A model generated the notes under the pieces. That model did no database searches, was not told the DNA's origin, and worked only from the letters and a program-made list of their open reading frames with translations. Source: Begonia masoniana (Eukaryota > Streptophyta > Magnoliopsida > Cucurbitales > Begoniaceae). From it: DNA of 64,000 bases. Positions 10,647-20,799 of this stretch are shown here, one piece after another (positions within the stretch are counted from its first letter, which is position 1; each line of letters starts with the position of its first letter). The stretch is taken from assembly GCA_022432975.1 (NCBI GenBank), contig CM039512.1, forward strand, positions 39,681,936 to 39,745,935, read 5' to 3'. A program made the position numbers and the translations under genes.

Positions 10647-11147
10647 GTCAGCTGGATGATCTCCTCATCCAAACGACTTTCTCTATATCAACCGGTGACG
10701 TCATCCGGATGATCTCCTCATCCGAATGACTTAACCCTTAATATCTGACGAGCAAAAGCTCGACATCAATGGGCGACTAAAACACTCGACATCATCCGAT
10801 AGAAAAACAGGCACAACTCTAACTACAGACAGAAATTTTTCTTGCCTCTCCAAGACCTTTCAAAGACAATTCAAACCATTCCATTAATCAAATCCAGTGA
10901 AAACCAACTCTTAAAACTCAACAGGTTGCTAGAATTGATAATATTAAAAATATATTCGAAATACTAAAATCTCTACTGTCGTGAAAACTCGACCTACTCA
11001 GACTAGATCATTATCAACTAAACCTCAACATCTGCTGACACCAGTTAGCCCGCCTCAACAGTTTACCAAGCCAAGACATGGATGTACTCCTCCAACCACA
11101 TCAATCATCTGTGCACTCAGGAAACCCACCTGCAGTGTCCTCAACGC

Positions 11148-11655
11148 CTACATCACAAAACTCATCTATTAGCCTAATGCTAAGTAAGTAAAGCCAACAA
11201 GAAATGAAACAACGAAATATAAATTCCTAATATGCAATTTCTACTTTCTCAACTCAGTTGCTCATGCTTCGTTTCTGTTCAGATCCCCCTGTGAAATTGG
11301 GAGTTGGATCAACTCTCCCAAAGTACATACATCCCTGTCTCATTAAGGGGTGGATTAATTCCCTTAACAGTGAAACTGATTCTCCTGTTCAGATCCCCCT
11401 GTTAAATTGGAAGTTGGATCAGCTCTTCCAAAGTACATACATCCCTGTCTCATTAAGGGGTGGATTAATTCCCTTAACAGTGAAACTGATTTTCATGACT
11501 GTTTCAATATGTTCAATCCTTACCATGCCAATCATGCATTCAAATTCATTTTCGTATGTTTTAAAACATGATGCATAGAATACAGATTCACACAAGTAAT
11601 CATAATCCTAACGTTTTGTGATGTAGGCCCGAAGGCACAAGCAAACTTCACTTAC
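11148..11655 (-). other. Predicted LTR leader intron, 3' LTR copy (508 bp)
   Basis: On the minus strand: donor CCAG|GTAAGT at 11655, acceptor GATGTAG|GCG ending at 11148. The partner LTR has the same pair at exactly the same spacing (17964-18471). In a transcript starting in the right LTR only the right copy would be in the leader. Confidence 0.4.
11277..11500. repeat. 112-bp duplication inside LTR
   Basis: GTTCAGATCCCCCTGT at 11277 and again at 11389, each followed by CAAAGTACATACATCC and GGGGTGGATTAATTCC. The equivalent pair is at 18093-18316. It lies inside the predicted intron. Confidence 0.85.
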
Positions 11656-12044
11656 CTGGTCTCCTGGGAAGCTTGTTGAAACCTCTCCCTCGGGAGTTTG
11701 CTCAAACCTAGTTCCACAAATCGAACATTAATTTAAACTTTCGTCAAACTTCCTTCTAGCTACCCAGAAAGCTAAGGAAAATAGTTTGGAAGCCCTAATC
11801 GTAGTGCATTCCCGATTCAACTCATAAACCGAAACTAGCACTCACATACAGCATTCTCAAAACTTCATTTATCAACCCTCGACAGTTACAATGTAGCAAG
11901 AAATGGAAGCAAAACTCACCTAGTTCTGAGGAAATCGCTGGAGGGATCGAAGAGGGTCTCCTATCGCGCTCTGCTAAGCTGAGGAGCTGAGAGTGGAAGA
12001 GAAAATGAAATGAAACAGTGGCGGCTACCTCATTAACACTTCCC

Positions 12045-12051
12045 TTAAATA
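12045..12051 (-). promoter_or_regulatory. TATA box of element A 3' LTR
   Basis: TATTTAA on the minus strand, 149 bp inside the LTR, identical in position to the 5' LTR copy at 18861-18867. Confidence 0.5.
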
Positions 12052-12200
12052 CGTTATCCACAATATAAATTCGCAATTAACATCTTACCCCTGCCTAGAC
12101 TCTTAATAACCTAATCAACATTTCACTCAATTTTAAACCATAAGATTATATACCTCCGTTTAATAACTTATTTTGATTTATATTGAAACCGGGTGTTACA

Positions 12201-12213
12201 ATCTACCCTCCTT
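12201..12213 (-). other. Polypurine tract of element A
   Basis: AAGGAGGGTAGAT on the minus strand abuts the 3' LTR start and follows GAGGACAAAATTC, which is expected for plus-strand DNA priming. Confidence 0.85.
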
Positions 12214-12235
12214 AAAAGAATTTTGTCCTCAAAAT

Positions 12236-13147
12236 TCAGTACCTGAATAATTCTGGATGTTGGTCCATCATGTCCTGCTGGCGCTCCCAGGTTGTCTCCT
12301 CTACATTCTGGTTGTGCCATAAGACTTTCACTAGTGGAACCTCTTTGTTGCGTAATACCTTCACTGCGTAATCCAAGATCTTTACTGGTTTCTCTTCATA
12401 GGCAAGGGTAGGACAAATTTCGAGGTCTTGTTGTTCCATGATTTGGTTGGGATCCCTTATGCACTTTTTCAACATAGAAACATGGAATACGTCATGTATT
12501 CCTTCCATAGAAGCTGGTAGCTGCAACAGATAGGCTGCTCTCCTAACTCTTTTCAGAATAGTGAACGGTCCAATAAACCTGGGGTTCAACTTGCCTTTCT
12601 TCCCGAATCTGACAACTCCTTTAAATGGTGATACTTTAAGGAAAACTTCATCACCTACTTCAAACTCTAATTCTCTTCGTCTTTTATCAGCATTATTCTT
12701 CTGGCGGCTTTGAGCTGTCAAAATTCTCTGTCGGATGAGGGCAACCTTCTCTACAGTTTGTTGCACAATATTAGGACCAAGCAATTGTGCTTCACCAACT
12801 TCATCCCAGTACAAAGGAGATCTGCATTTTCGTCCATATAAGGCTTCATACGGTGCCATTCCTATTGTTGCTTGAAAACTGTTATTGTAAGAGAACTCGA
12901 CCAATGGTAAATATCTACTCCAAGATCCTTGAAAATCCAATACGCATGCTCGGAGCATATCTTCTAAGGTCTGAATAGTCCTCTCGGATTGTCCATCTGT
13001 TTGAGGGTGGAAGGCTGTGCTAAAATTAAGCTGTGTTCCCATAGCCTTGTGCAGACTTTTCCAAAACTTAGATGTAAATCTGGAGTCTCGGTCTGAAACT
13101 ATTGAACTTGGAACTCCATGCAATCTGACAATCTCTTGCATGTACAA
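12236..13147 (-). pseudogene. Element A integrase core (C-terminal part) and chromodomain tail
   Basis: A 303-codon open stretch, a fragment of the gypsy polyprotein rather than a separate gene; its first Met is internal. Residue 19 (SDRD) and residue 55 (SER) are the second and third catalytic acids of the DD35E integrase, with the expected 35 residues between them. The GPF module is at 193-195, the conserved [14 protein letters not shown] at about 213-226, and a chromodomain-like tail at about 252-301 ([24 protein letters not shown]). The first catalytic Asp lies upstream, beyond an in-frame TAG at 13157-13159 and a TGA at 13262-13264. The tail places the element near Tekay/Del chromoviruses, in which it is thought to target heterochromatin. 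Confidence 0.9.
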
Positions 13148-13281
13148 TTCAGCAAGCTAATCCATTGAGTAAGTTATCTTAATTTGCAGAAAATGAGCAG
13201 ATTTGGTTAAACGGTCAACTATAACCCAGATTGCATCATGTCCCTTTGCTGTCCTAGGTAGTCAAACGACAAAATCCATTG

Positions 13282-16200
13282 TTATTTGTTCCCATTTCCA
13301 TTCAGGAACTGGTAAAGGTTGCAATGTCCCTGAGGGTCTTTGATGTTCAGCCTTGACTTGCTGGCAGCCAGACATGACTCCACATACTCCGCCACACTTC
13401 TCTTCATACCTGGCCACCAATAATGTTGCTTAAGGTTTCTGTACATCTTTGTACTTCCAGGGTGAACTGAGAATCTGGAGGAATGTGCCTCAGATAGGAT
13501 CTCCTTCCTAAGCTCAGTATCGGCCGGAACCAACCATCTATTTCGAAACTTGAGAATTCTGTCGGCTGAGCAGTTGAAATCCGACTTATCAGTGGAATCT
13601 ATGCACAACCTATACTTATTACACTCAGTGTCATTCATTTGGACCTCCTTTATTTTCTCCAAAATAGTTGGCTTCAAAGACATGGCCGAAAGCATGGCTG
13701 ACACACTTGGCACAGCTTCCAGGTTAAATCTTTGGAATTCCGTCTCTAAAGCTATCGGTATGTCTAGAGTCAAAGCAGAAACTAAAGGAGTCACTCTACT
13801 CAAAGCATCTGCCACTACATTTGCCTTGCCAGGGTGGTACTTGATCTCAAAATCATAGTCTTTTACAAATTCCAACCATCGACGTTGCCTCATGTTTAAT
13901 TCCTTCTGTGTGAAGATATACTTCAGGCTTTTATGATCTGAGAATATCTCACAGGATTGTCCATACAAGTAATGCCTCCAAATCTTAAGTGCAAATACAA
14001 CTGCAGCTAATTCTAAGTCATGGGTAGGGAAGTTCTTCTCATGCGTTTTCAACTGTCTAGAGGCATAAGCTATTACTTTACCACCCTGCATTAACACACC
14101 ACCAAGACCAATTTTGGAAGCATCACAGTAAATACTAAATTTACCATCTTCAGCTGGAAGGGTTAAAATTGGAGCATTGGTTTGTTTCTGTTTCAAGGTC
14201 ATAAAACTATGTTCACATTCATCAGTCCATATATACTTCACATTCTTCCTGGTTAACTTAGTAAGGGGCGTAGCGATCTTTGAAAATCCTTCAATGAACT
14301 TTCTGTAATACCCTGCAAGTCCAAGGAAACTTCTGATATCCGTAGCATTCTTCGGTTGGGGCCATCCCTTAACTGCTTGAACCTTAGCTGGATCCACAGA
14401 TATACCATCTCCAGAGATGACATGTCCTAAAAAGTGAACCTGGTCCAACCAAAATTCACACTTGGAAAATTTGGCATAAAGTTGGTGCCTTCTCAATTCT
14501 TCTAACACTAAACTCAAATGTTTTGCATGCTCATCCTTAGTGCTAGAATAGATTAGGATGTCATCTATGAATACAATAACAAACTTGTCCAAATACTCGT
14601 GAAACACCCTATTCATGAGATCCATGAAGGCTGCTGGTGCGTTTGTCAAACCAAAAGACATAACCAAAAACTCATAATGTCCATATCTTGTGCGAAAGGC
14701 AGTCTTTGGGATATCTTCAGATTTAACCTTCAACTGGTAATAACCGGGCCTAAGGTCAATCTTAGAGAAAACTCTTGCACCCCTAAGTTGGTCAAATAAG
14801 TCATCAATCCTCGGTAAAGGGTATTTGTTTTTGACAGTTAACTTATTCAATTCCCTATAATCAATGCACATACGCATTGATCCATCTTTCTTTTTGACAA
14901 AAAGAACAGGTGCTCCCCATGGTGAAAAGCTAGGGCGTATGAACCCCTTCTCCAACAAATCCTCTAACTGTTTCTTCAATTCTTTAAGTTCTGTTGGTGC
15001 TAGTCTATATGGATTTTTGGACACAGGCTCGGCACCGGGGTAAACATCTACCACAAATTCAATTTCCCTATCTGGTGGCAAGCCGGGAAGGTCATCTAGG
15101 AATACTTCAGGGAAGTCCTGGACAACTAAGACATTCTTGGGACTTGATTTTTCTACTAGTTGTGTGTCTAAAACACTGGCCAAAAAGCACAAATACTTTT
15201 TGCATGGGGAGGGTCTACAATTGACAGAAGTCATTACAGTCATTTCCTTACTCTTCTTCAGAGCTTGGAAAGTATGGTTTAAACCTCCAGGGGGTTGAAA
15301 ACTAACAATTCCAGTCCTACAATCTATTGTGGCATAATGCTTAAACAACCAATCCATTCCTAGAATTACGTCAAATCCCATTATATCCATAATAATGAGA
15401 TCAGCAGGCAAACTCATGCTTCCTACTAGCACATCGCTGTCAAGCATCACTTGGTCAGAGTGCATGCGTTCACCAGAAGGCAATGCAACATTAAACACAT
15501 GCAGGGAAGGGGTAAACGGCACATCTAACTTAACAGCAAATGCAGGTGCTATAAATGAATGCGTTGCACCAGAATCTATCAAAGTAAAAGCAGGCACAGA
15601 GTTGATCAGTATAGTACCTGACACTACAGCAGGCTGTTCTTCACCCGACTCCGTCATGGAGAATATTCTTGGTTTGATCATAGCAGGGCCATTCTTAGGA
15701 ACTGGACAGTCTCTGCTAATATGGCCGACTTTGTTACAATTATAGCACCTGGTGATTCTAGGCTTCGAGCACTCCTTGACCGTGTGTCCAACCTCCTCAC
15801 AGTTGAAACACTTTCCCAAGCCCAGTCTGCATTCTCCCGGGTGGTACTTCAGAAACTTAGGACATTGGGGAAATTTCCTGACGTTCTGCACCTTTCCCCC
15901 TGATCCTTGGCTATTTTGGCCTTCACTTGGCCTCTTCGTTCCCCTTTGCTGGTGTGGCTGGTTAAACCTTTGTGGGACCTCCTTTGGTTTAGCACACTTC
16001 CCTTCAGCTTCTTCCACTTCCAGAGCAGTGGACACAACTTCACTGAACGTTAAACCTTTAATGCCACAGAATTTGACTCCTCGATAAATCTCCGGCTTCA
16101 GTCCATGCACGAATTTGAACACCTTATCCTCGTCCTTATGAGCAAAATGTCCAGCAAACCTGGACAAGGACTCAAATTGCCTACTATACTCTGCCACCGA

Positions 16201-16308
16201 CCCTGTCTGCTTCAAATTCAGAAATTCCAACTTCTTTGCGGTTTGGACAGTGCTGTTGAAATATTTCCCATAGAAAATATCCTTGAATTGTGACCAAGGC
16301 ATTGACAA
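13282..16308 (-). pseudogene. Element A gag (part), protease, RT, RNase H, start of integrase
   Basis: A 1,008-codon open frame. In order: retrotransposon gag domain (about 1-105); CCHC knuckles at 167-180 and 188-201, with a degenerate one near 149-160 where a Cys is Phe; aspartic protease motif DSGAT at 245-249; reverse transcriptase about 430-650 with the catalytic FIDD at 580-583; RNase H with acids D729, E766 and D791; then the histidine half of the integrase HHCC finger. After ...YVESC one base is missing near 13367, shifting the frame so that translation runs through unrelated residues to a stop at 13282. The start at 16308 is only the first Met after a nonsense codon; the gag frame continues upstream in the same phase to 16746. 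Confidence 0.93.
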
Positions 16309-16437
16309 AACATCTGTGGTGGTCTCTATTGTTTCCCACCAGAGTTGAGCTTCACCAGCTAGATGAAAGGTTGCCAGCGTGAACTTGTCTTCTTATCCTA
16401 TGTTGGCACACCTAAACATACTTTCGATCTTTCTAAG

Positions 16438-16746
16438 TCATCCTTCAGCAACAACAGGATCAGATGACTGACCATCAAACGTGGGTGGTCTTAGTCTCCG
16501 GAATCTATCTCCAGAATGTTCACTGCTAGAACCCGAGTTGGCACTTCCTTGTGCTTCTCGGTTCAACAACACTCCTAATTGATCAGACTGTTGACGCACT
16601 ATATCAGTCTGCTGACGCATCAATTCTGTCAGTTGCCTAATCACACTAGGCTCCTCCTCGCCTCTCACATTTGGCACTTCTCTAGGCACTCTAGGTCTCC
16701 CTGGGCGTCTGGCCATTATACTAAATTCCTGTACAGGGTTAGTCAC
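16438..16746 (-). pseudogene. Element A gag N-terminus, nonsense-truncated
   Basis: 102 codons from ATG at 16746, in the same frame as the 13282-16308 stretch. Contains a basic RRPGRPRVPRE segment, a polar helix (QLTELMRQQTDIVRQQSDQL) and the conserved FRRLRPPTFDG that opens the gypsy gag domain. A TGA at 16438-16440 and a TAA at 16393-16395 interrupt the join to the next open segment. The first probably replaced a Trp codon, a G-to-A change typical of deaminated methylcytosine. The start codon is 126 bp inside the PBS side of the 5' LTR boundary. Confidence 0.85.
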
Positions 16747-16855
16747 ACTCTTAAGTATCTATCAACTAAGGGTAATGTAAACACTTACAGTTGTTGAAGT
16801 ACTTCCATGCAACGACCGACACTGATGAGTAATCTTTTGAACGGTTTAACTGAAT

Positions 16856-16868
16856 GTCTCTGATACCA
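16856..16868 (-). other. Primer binding site (initiator tRNA-Met type)
   Basis: The minus strand reads TGGTATCAGAGAC starting 3 bases after the 5' LTR, matching the standard TGGTATCAGAGC PBS of plant LTR retrotransposons. Confidence 0.92.
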
Positions 16869-17229
16869 CACTGTAACGCCCCGAGTTTTCTGAACCCGGT
16901 TCGCTACATAAAGCTTGATCATGACTAAGATATCTCTCTTTTTTTTTTTGTTTTTTAAAAAAAAAAATTCGCTCGACAGTTAAATTTGACATTTTCTAAA
17001 AGCTCAAAATATTTAAATCTTGCAGCGGAAATTCGTTTAAACAAGAATAAAATTAACAAAGACCACGTTAAAAAAAACGTTAGAAATCTTAAGAAACAAT
17101 CGATTAAGAAGCAAAGGATTAACTTGTGAAAATACTTTAAGAATCGAAAAAGTCAAACTCGTCGTCCGCTTGAACGAAGTCAACAAAAGGAGAAGGCTTT
17201 TTGAAGACTTCATCCGGTCGCTAAACGAC

Positions 17230-17462
17230 AAAACATAAAATTTAGTCATCCGGCCAGTCTAACAGGGACATCCACCGCTCACTAAACGACAAAATATAAA
17301 TTTAGTCATCCGGTCAGTCTAACAGGGACATCCACCGGTCACTAAACGACAAAATATAAATTTATTCATCCGGTCAGTTTAACAGGGATATCCACCGGTC
17401 ACTAAACGACAAAATATAAATTTAGTCATCCGGCCAGTCTAACAGGGACATCCACCGGTCAC
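17230..17462 (-). repeat. 60-bp tandem subrepeats, 5' LTR
   Basis: About four units equivalent to 10414-10646, with small differences (TTTATTCATCC and CAGTTTAACAGGGATAT in the third unit). Confidence 0.9.
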
Positions 17463-17963
17463 GTCAACTGGATGATCTCCTCATGCAAACGACTTTCTCT
17501 ATATCAATCGGTGACGTCATCCGGATGATCTCCTCATCCGAATGACTTAACCCTTAATATCTGACGAGCAAAAGCTCGACATCAACGGGCGACTAAAACA
17601 CTCGACATCATCCGATAGAAAAACAGGCACAACTCTAACTACAGACAGAAATTTTTCTTGCCTCTCCAAGACCTTTCAAAGACAATTCAAACCATTCCAT
17701 TAATCAAATCCAGTGAAAACCAACTCTTAAAACTCAACAGGTTGCTAGAAATGATAATATTCAAAATATATTCGAAATACTAAAATCTCTACTGTCGTGA
17801 AAACTCGACCTACTAAGACTAGATCATTATCAACTAAACCTCAACATCTGCTGACACCAGTTAGCCCGCCTCAACAGTTTACCAAGCCGAGACATGGATG
17901 TACTCCTCCAACCACATCAATCATCTGTGCACTCAGGAAACCCACCTGTAGTGTCCTCAACGC

Positions 17964-18471
17964 CTACATCACAAAACTCATCTATTAGCCTAATGCTAAG
18001 TAAGTAAAGCCAACAAGAAATGAAACAACAAAATATAAATTCCTAATATGCAATTTCTACTTTCTCAACTCAGTTGCTCATGCTTCGTTTCTGTTCAGAT
18101 CCCCCTGTGAAATTGGGAGTTGGATCAACTCTCCCAAAGTACATACATCCCTGTCTCATTAAGGGGTGGATTAATTCCCTTAACAGTGAAACTGATTCTC
18201 CTGTTCAGATCCCCCTGTTAAATTGGAAGTTGGATCAGCTCTTCCAAAGTACATACATCCCTGTCTCATTAAGGGGTGGATTAATTCCCTTAACAGTGAA
18301 ACTGATTTTCATGACTGTTTCAATATGTTCAATCCTTACCATGCCAATCATGCATTCAAATTCATTTTCGTATGTTTTAAAACATGATGCATAGAATACA
18401 AATTCACACAAGTAATCATAATCCTAACGTTTTGTGATGTAGGCCCGAAGGCACAAGCAAACTTCACTTAC
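17964..18471 (-). other. Predicted leader intron of element A (508 bp)
   Basis: Minus-strand donor CCAG|GTAAGT (18466-18471), branch-like CTTAC at 18000-18004 with its A 37 nt before the acceptor GATGTAG|GCG (AG at 17964-17965). It lies about 390 nt downstream of the TATA box. If removed, the leader upstream of gag loses the 112-bp duplication and most AUGs of that stretch. The conservation of the three signals across LTR copies is seen; splicing is inferred. Confidence 0.55.
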
Positions 18472-18860
18472 CTGGTCTCCTAGGAAGCTTGTTGAAACCT
18501 CTCCCTCGGGAGTTTGCTCAAACCTAGTTCCACAAATCGAACATTAATTTAAACTTTCGTCAAACTTCCTTCTAGCTACCCAGAAAGCTAAGGAAAATAG
18601 TTTGGAAGCCCTAATCGTAGTGCATTCCCGATTCAACTCATAAACCGAAACTAGCACTCACATACCGCATTCTCAAAACTTCATTTATCAACCCTCGACA
18701 GTTACAATGTAGCAAGAAATGGAAGCAAAACTCACATAGTTCTGAGGAAATCGCTGGAGGGATCGAAGAGGGTCTCTTATCGCGCTCTGCTAAGCTGAGG
18801 AGCTGAGAGTGGAAGAGGAAATGAAATGAAACAGTGGCGGCTACCTCATTAACACTTCCC

Positions 18861-18867
18861 TTAAATA
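18861..18867 (-). promoter_or_regulatory. TATA box of element A 5' LTR
   Basis: TATTTAA, 149 bp inside the LTR. The same offset holds in the partner LTR, and a similar one (161 bp) in the solo LTR at 781. Confidence 0.6.
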
Positions 18868-19261
18868 CGTTATCCACAATATAAATTCGCAATTACCATC
18901 TTGCCCCTGCCTAGACTCTTAATAACCTAATCAACATTTCACTCAATTCTAAACCATAAGATTATATACCTCCGTTTAATAACTTATTTTGATTTATATT
19001 GAAACCGGGTGTTACATTATAAAATTTGAGAATTTAGGGGTTTTTGAGGAAAACTCATAAACGGATATTTCGTGGTATCGAGCGCGAATTGGTTGTTGAA
19101 ACGCCTCGATTAGTTGAAGTATAGCTCGAGGAGAAATTCCTTAGTTAAGGATTTTGCTAGTTCGAGCATTTAATTGTTTAAGCTCGTTTTAACGACAATT
19201 TGGTGAAATTGCTTAGGTAAACAACGCTCGTGGACGGAGCTTGAAGTTCAACGCACACGAG

Positions 19262-19850
19262 GTAAGTTCTCGTGATCTTCTCTGGCCGATTGGCCTACAC
19301 CGTACGCCGAGGTCGTCTCGAGGAATTTTGGTGACGCTTTTGGTTTAAATTGTTTTAGTTGGGTAGTTAGATAGGATATGCTTTTAATAGCTTTTATTGT
19401 TTTGATGGTATGTATATTGTTTGTTTACTTTAAGTAAGTAACTTTTCATGCATCACAGTTTTAAATTATGCATAGAAAATCAATTTCTGCACAATGTTTT
19501 AAAGAAAATGGTGATGCGGCCTGGAGAGGGGCTATTGATCTATTGTGTAGGCACGAAGGGGTCTTTCACAATACCGCATCTAATATGTACTCATGTATGT
19601 TATGGTCACGCGAGGTGGAGCTCAAGCACGGTTGTACGTGTTGTAAGCGTGTACCCCCCTCCTCTAAGTGGAAAGGGTAGTCCGACCGCTAGATGTGCCC
19701 ACTCCATTAAGGGGGATGAAATCTCGGTGACAACCAGAGTAAAGATAATGAAAACGTTGCATGATTTTACGAACTCATTTGCACAGCATGCATTGCATTT
19801 ACGTAGAGCTTACTGAGATTTTTATCTCATAGTGTGTCTGTATGGTGTAG
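19262..19850 (+). other. Predicted LTR leader intron (589 bp)
   Basis: Donor CGAG|GTAAGT at 19262, CTTAC at 19809-19813 (branch A 38 nt before acceptor), acceptor GGTGTAG|GTGA with AG at 19849-19850. Matches the signal set in related LTRs. Confidence 0.55.
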
Positions 19851-20322
19851 GTGACTTCGACATAGGTGAGGACGAGATCCCTCCACCTGAGGAGTGATGC
19901 AGTTGACGGAGGATGATTGCGGGAGTGCACTGGCGCAGTCGAGGCGCATTTTGACCCGTGGGACTCATGGTTAAGTGTTTTGATGGTTTTTGGGAGTTGT
20001 CGGGCTGATGGTTGTATAGAAACATTTTAGGGTGTTTGGTTCTGATAGTTGATAGGTTACGTTTTGAGTTTTTAAAACGTTTTGAAAATGTATTTTGTAA
20101 ATGATTGGTATTAAGTAAATGTTGTAGTTTTTAAACCGAACCACGCAGTTTGTTTTTACGAAAACGGATTATGTTTTAAATGTGTTTTGGAGCCGTTTAT
20201 TTTGAGTGATTGGTGAAGATTTAGGGAGATGAAGGTTGTTGTATGTTAATGTTGTAGAAGAAAGTGTGGATGAGATATATCTGTTTAAGTAGGGTAGAAA
20301 TGAGCAAAGAAAAGAGGACGCA

Positions 20323-20540
20323 AAGTCCTCTGGAATTTCGGATTCCGGAGGACTTGGCGATCGATCGCCTGCAAGGGGCGATCGATCGCCCCTCATGATT
20401 GCGCTCTAGAAGAATTTCCAGAGCGCATGCCGGCGATCGCTGGGCATAAGATGATCGCCCAGGGGCGATCCAACTGGCGAGTGATCGCCAGTGTGTGATC
20501 GCCATGGGGCGATCGATTGCCGGTTTTGGGCGATCGATCA
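20323..20540 (+). repeat. LTR hairpins and GATCGATC palindromes
   Basis: A long stem AAGTCCTCTGGAA / TTCCGGAGGACTT (20323-20355, one mismatch) is followed by perfect palindromes GGCGATCGATCGCC (20356-20369) and GGGGCGATCGATCGCCCC (20375-20392), a GCGCTCTAGA/TCCAGAGCGC stem near 20401-20427, and further GCGATCG-type units to 20540. Confidence 0.8.
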
Positions 20541-20799
20541 CCCCTCACATTTTTGGGACAAAGGTCCCTTCTGCTCCTGTTTTTGTCTTGTTTTGCTGGC
20601 CGATCATTTTTAATGGTTTTAATTAATTGTTTTATGTTTTATTTAAATTGTTTTAAGGTTTGTTAATGGTTTATAAACTTAGACTTCGATCTCGATTTAA
20701 AAATTTTTAATTCTGCTCACACGTACGAGATTTATTTAGGATATAAAGATAAAAAAAAAATAGTACGGGAAAATTGGGTACAGTGTTAGGGTCGTCACA

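Larger units (their letters stand above)
10360..12200 (-). repeat. Element A 3' LTR (1,841 bp)
   Basis: On the minus strand it starts TGTAACACCCGGTTTC and ends CGGGGCGTTACA. It lacks the 304 bp found at 16926-17229 of the partner LTR. The deletion endpoints share GAC (CATGAC / ACGAC), which suggests microhomology-mediated loss. A TATTTAA box lies at 12045-12051. Confidence 0.95.
10360..19016 (-). mobile_element. Complete Ty3/gypsy element A (Tekay/Del-like), inactivated
   Basis: An 8,657-bp minus-strand element flanked by TTATA on both sides (10355-10359, 19017-19021). Left (3') LTR 10360-12200 and right (5') LTR 16872-19016 are near identical except for a 304-bp indel and roughly two dozen substitutions by eye. 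It has a PBS matching initiator tRNA-Met (16856-16868), a PPT (12201-12213), and gag, protease, reverse transcriptase, RNase H, integrase and chromodomain in Ty3/gypsy order. It carries two nonsense codons in gag, and one frameshift and two nonsense codons in integrase, so it cannot make its full polyprotein. It inserted into the LTR of the 8649 element and is the youngest layer of this nest. Confidence 0.96.
16872..19016 (-). repeat. Element A 5' LTR (2,145 bp)
   Basis: On the minus strand it starts TGTAACACCCGG and ends CGGGGCGTTACA. It holds the TATA box at 18861-18867, the predicted intron at 17964-18471, the 112-bp duplication at 18093-18316, the 60-bp repeats at 17230-17462, and 304 bp (16926-17229) absent from the other LTR, including an A/T homopolymer-rich stretch at 16938-16968. 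Confidence 0.95.
5243..20799. mobile_element. Composite nested insertion bounded by ACGTG
   Basis: The satellite stops at ...GAACGACGTG (5238-5242 is ACGTG) and resumes in the same phase at ACGTGTATTGAGG (20800-20804 is ACGTG), as if one element had inserted with a 5-bp duplication. The two termini belong to different elements. The left end is the outer end of a minus-strand Cassandra LTR (TGTAACGACCC). The right end is the 3' terminus of a plus-strand gypsy LTR (GGGTCGTCACA). Inside are a Cassandra element, unassigned DNA, a solo LTR, a pol tail, a gypsy LTR and a whole nested gypsy element. Either recombination created a chimera or the matching flanks are coincidental. Confidence 0.6.
19017..20799 (+). 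mobile_element. Gypsy 3' LTR, right half (after nested element)
   Basis: Resumes with the duplicated TTATA and continues the LTR begun at 8649, ending GGGTACAGTGTTAGGGTCGTCACA-like at 20799. The order of blocks (donor GAGGTAAGT, acceptor GTGTAGGTGA, GCGCAGTCGAGGCG, hairpins, palindromes, GGGTACAGT) is collinear with the LTRs at 1, 21028 and 62357. The satellite follows at 20800. Confidence 0.88.

Noticed and set aside
13550..15903. Plus-strand ORFs of 60-116 codons across the pol region
   Set aside because: Antisense shadows of the gag-pol frame.
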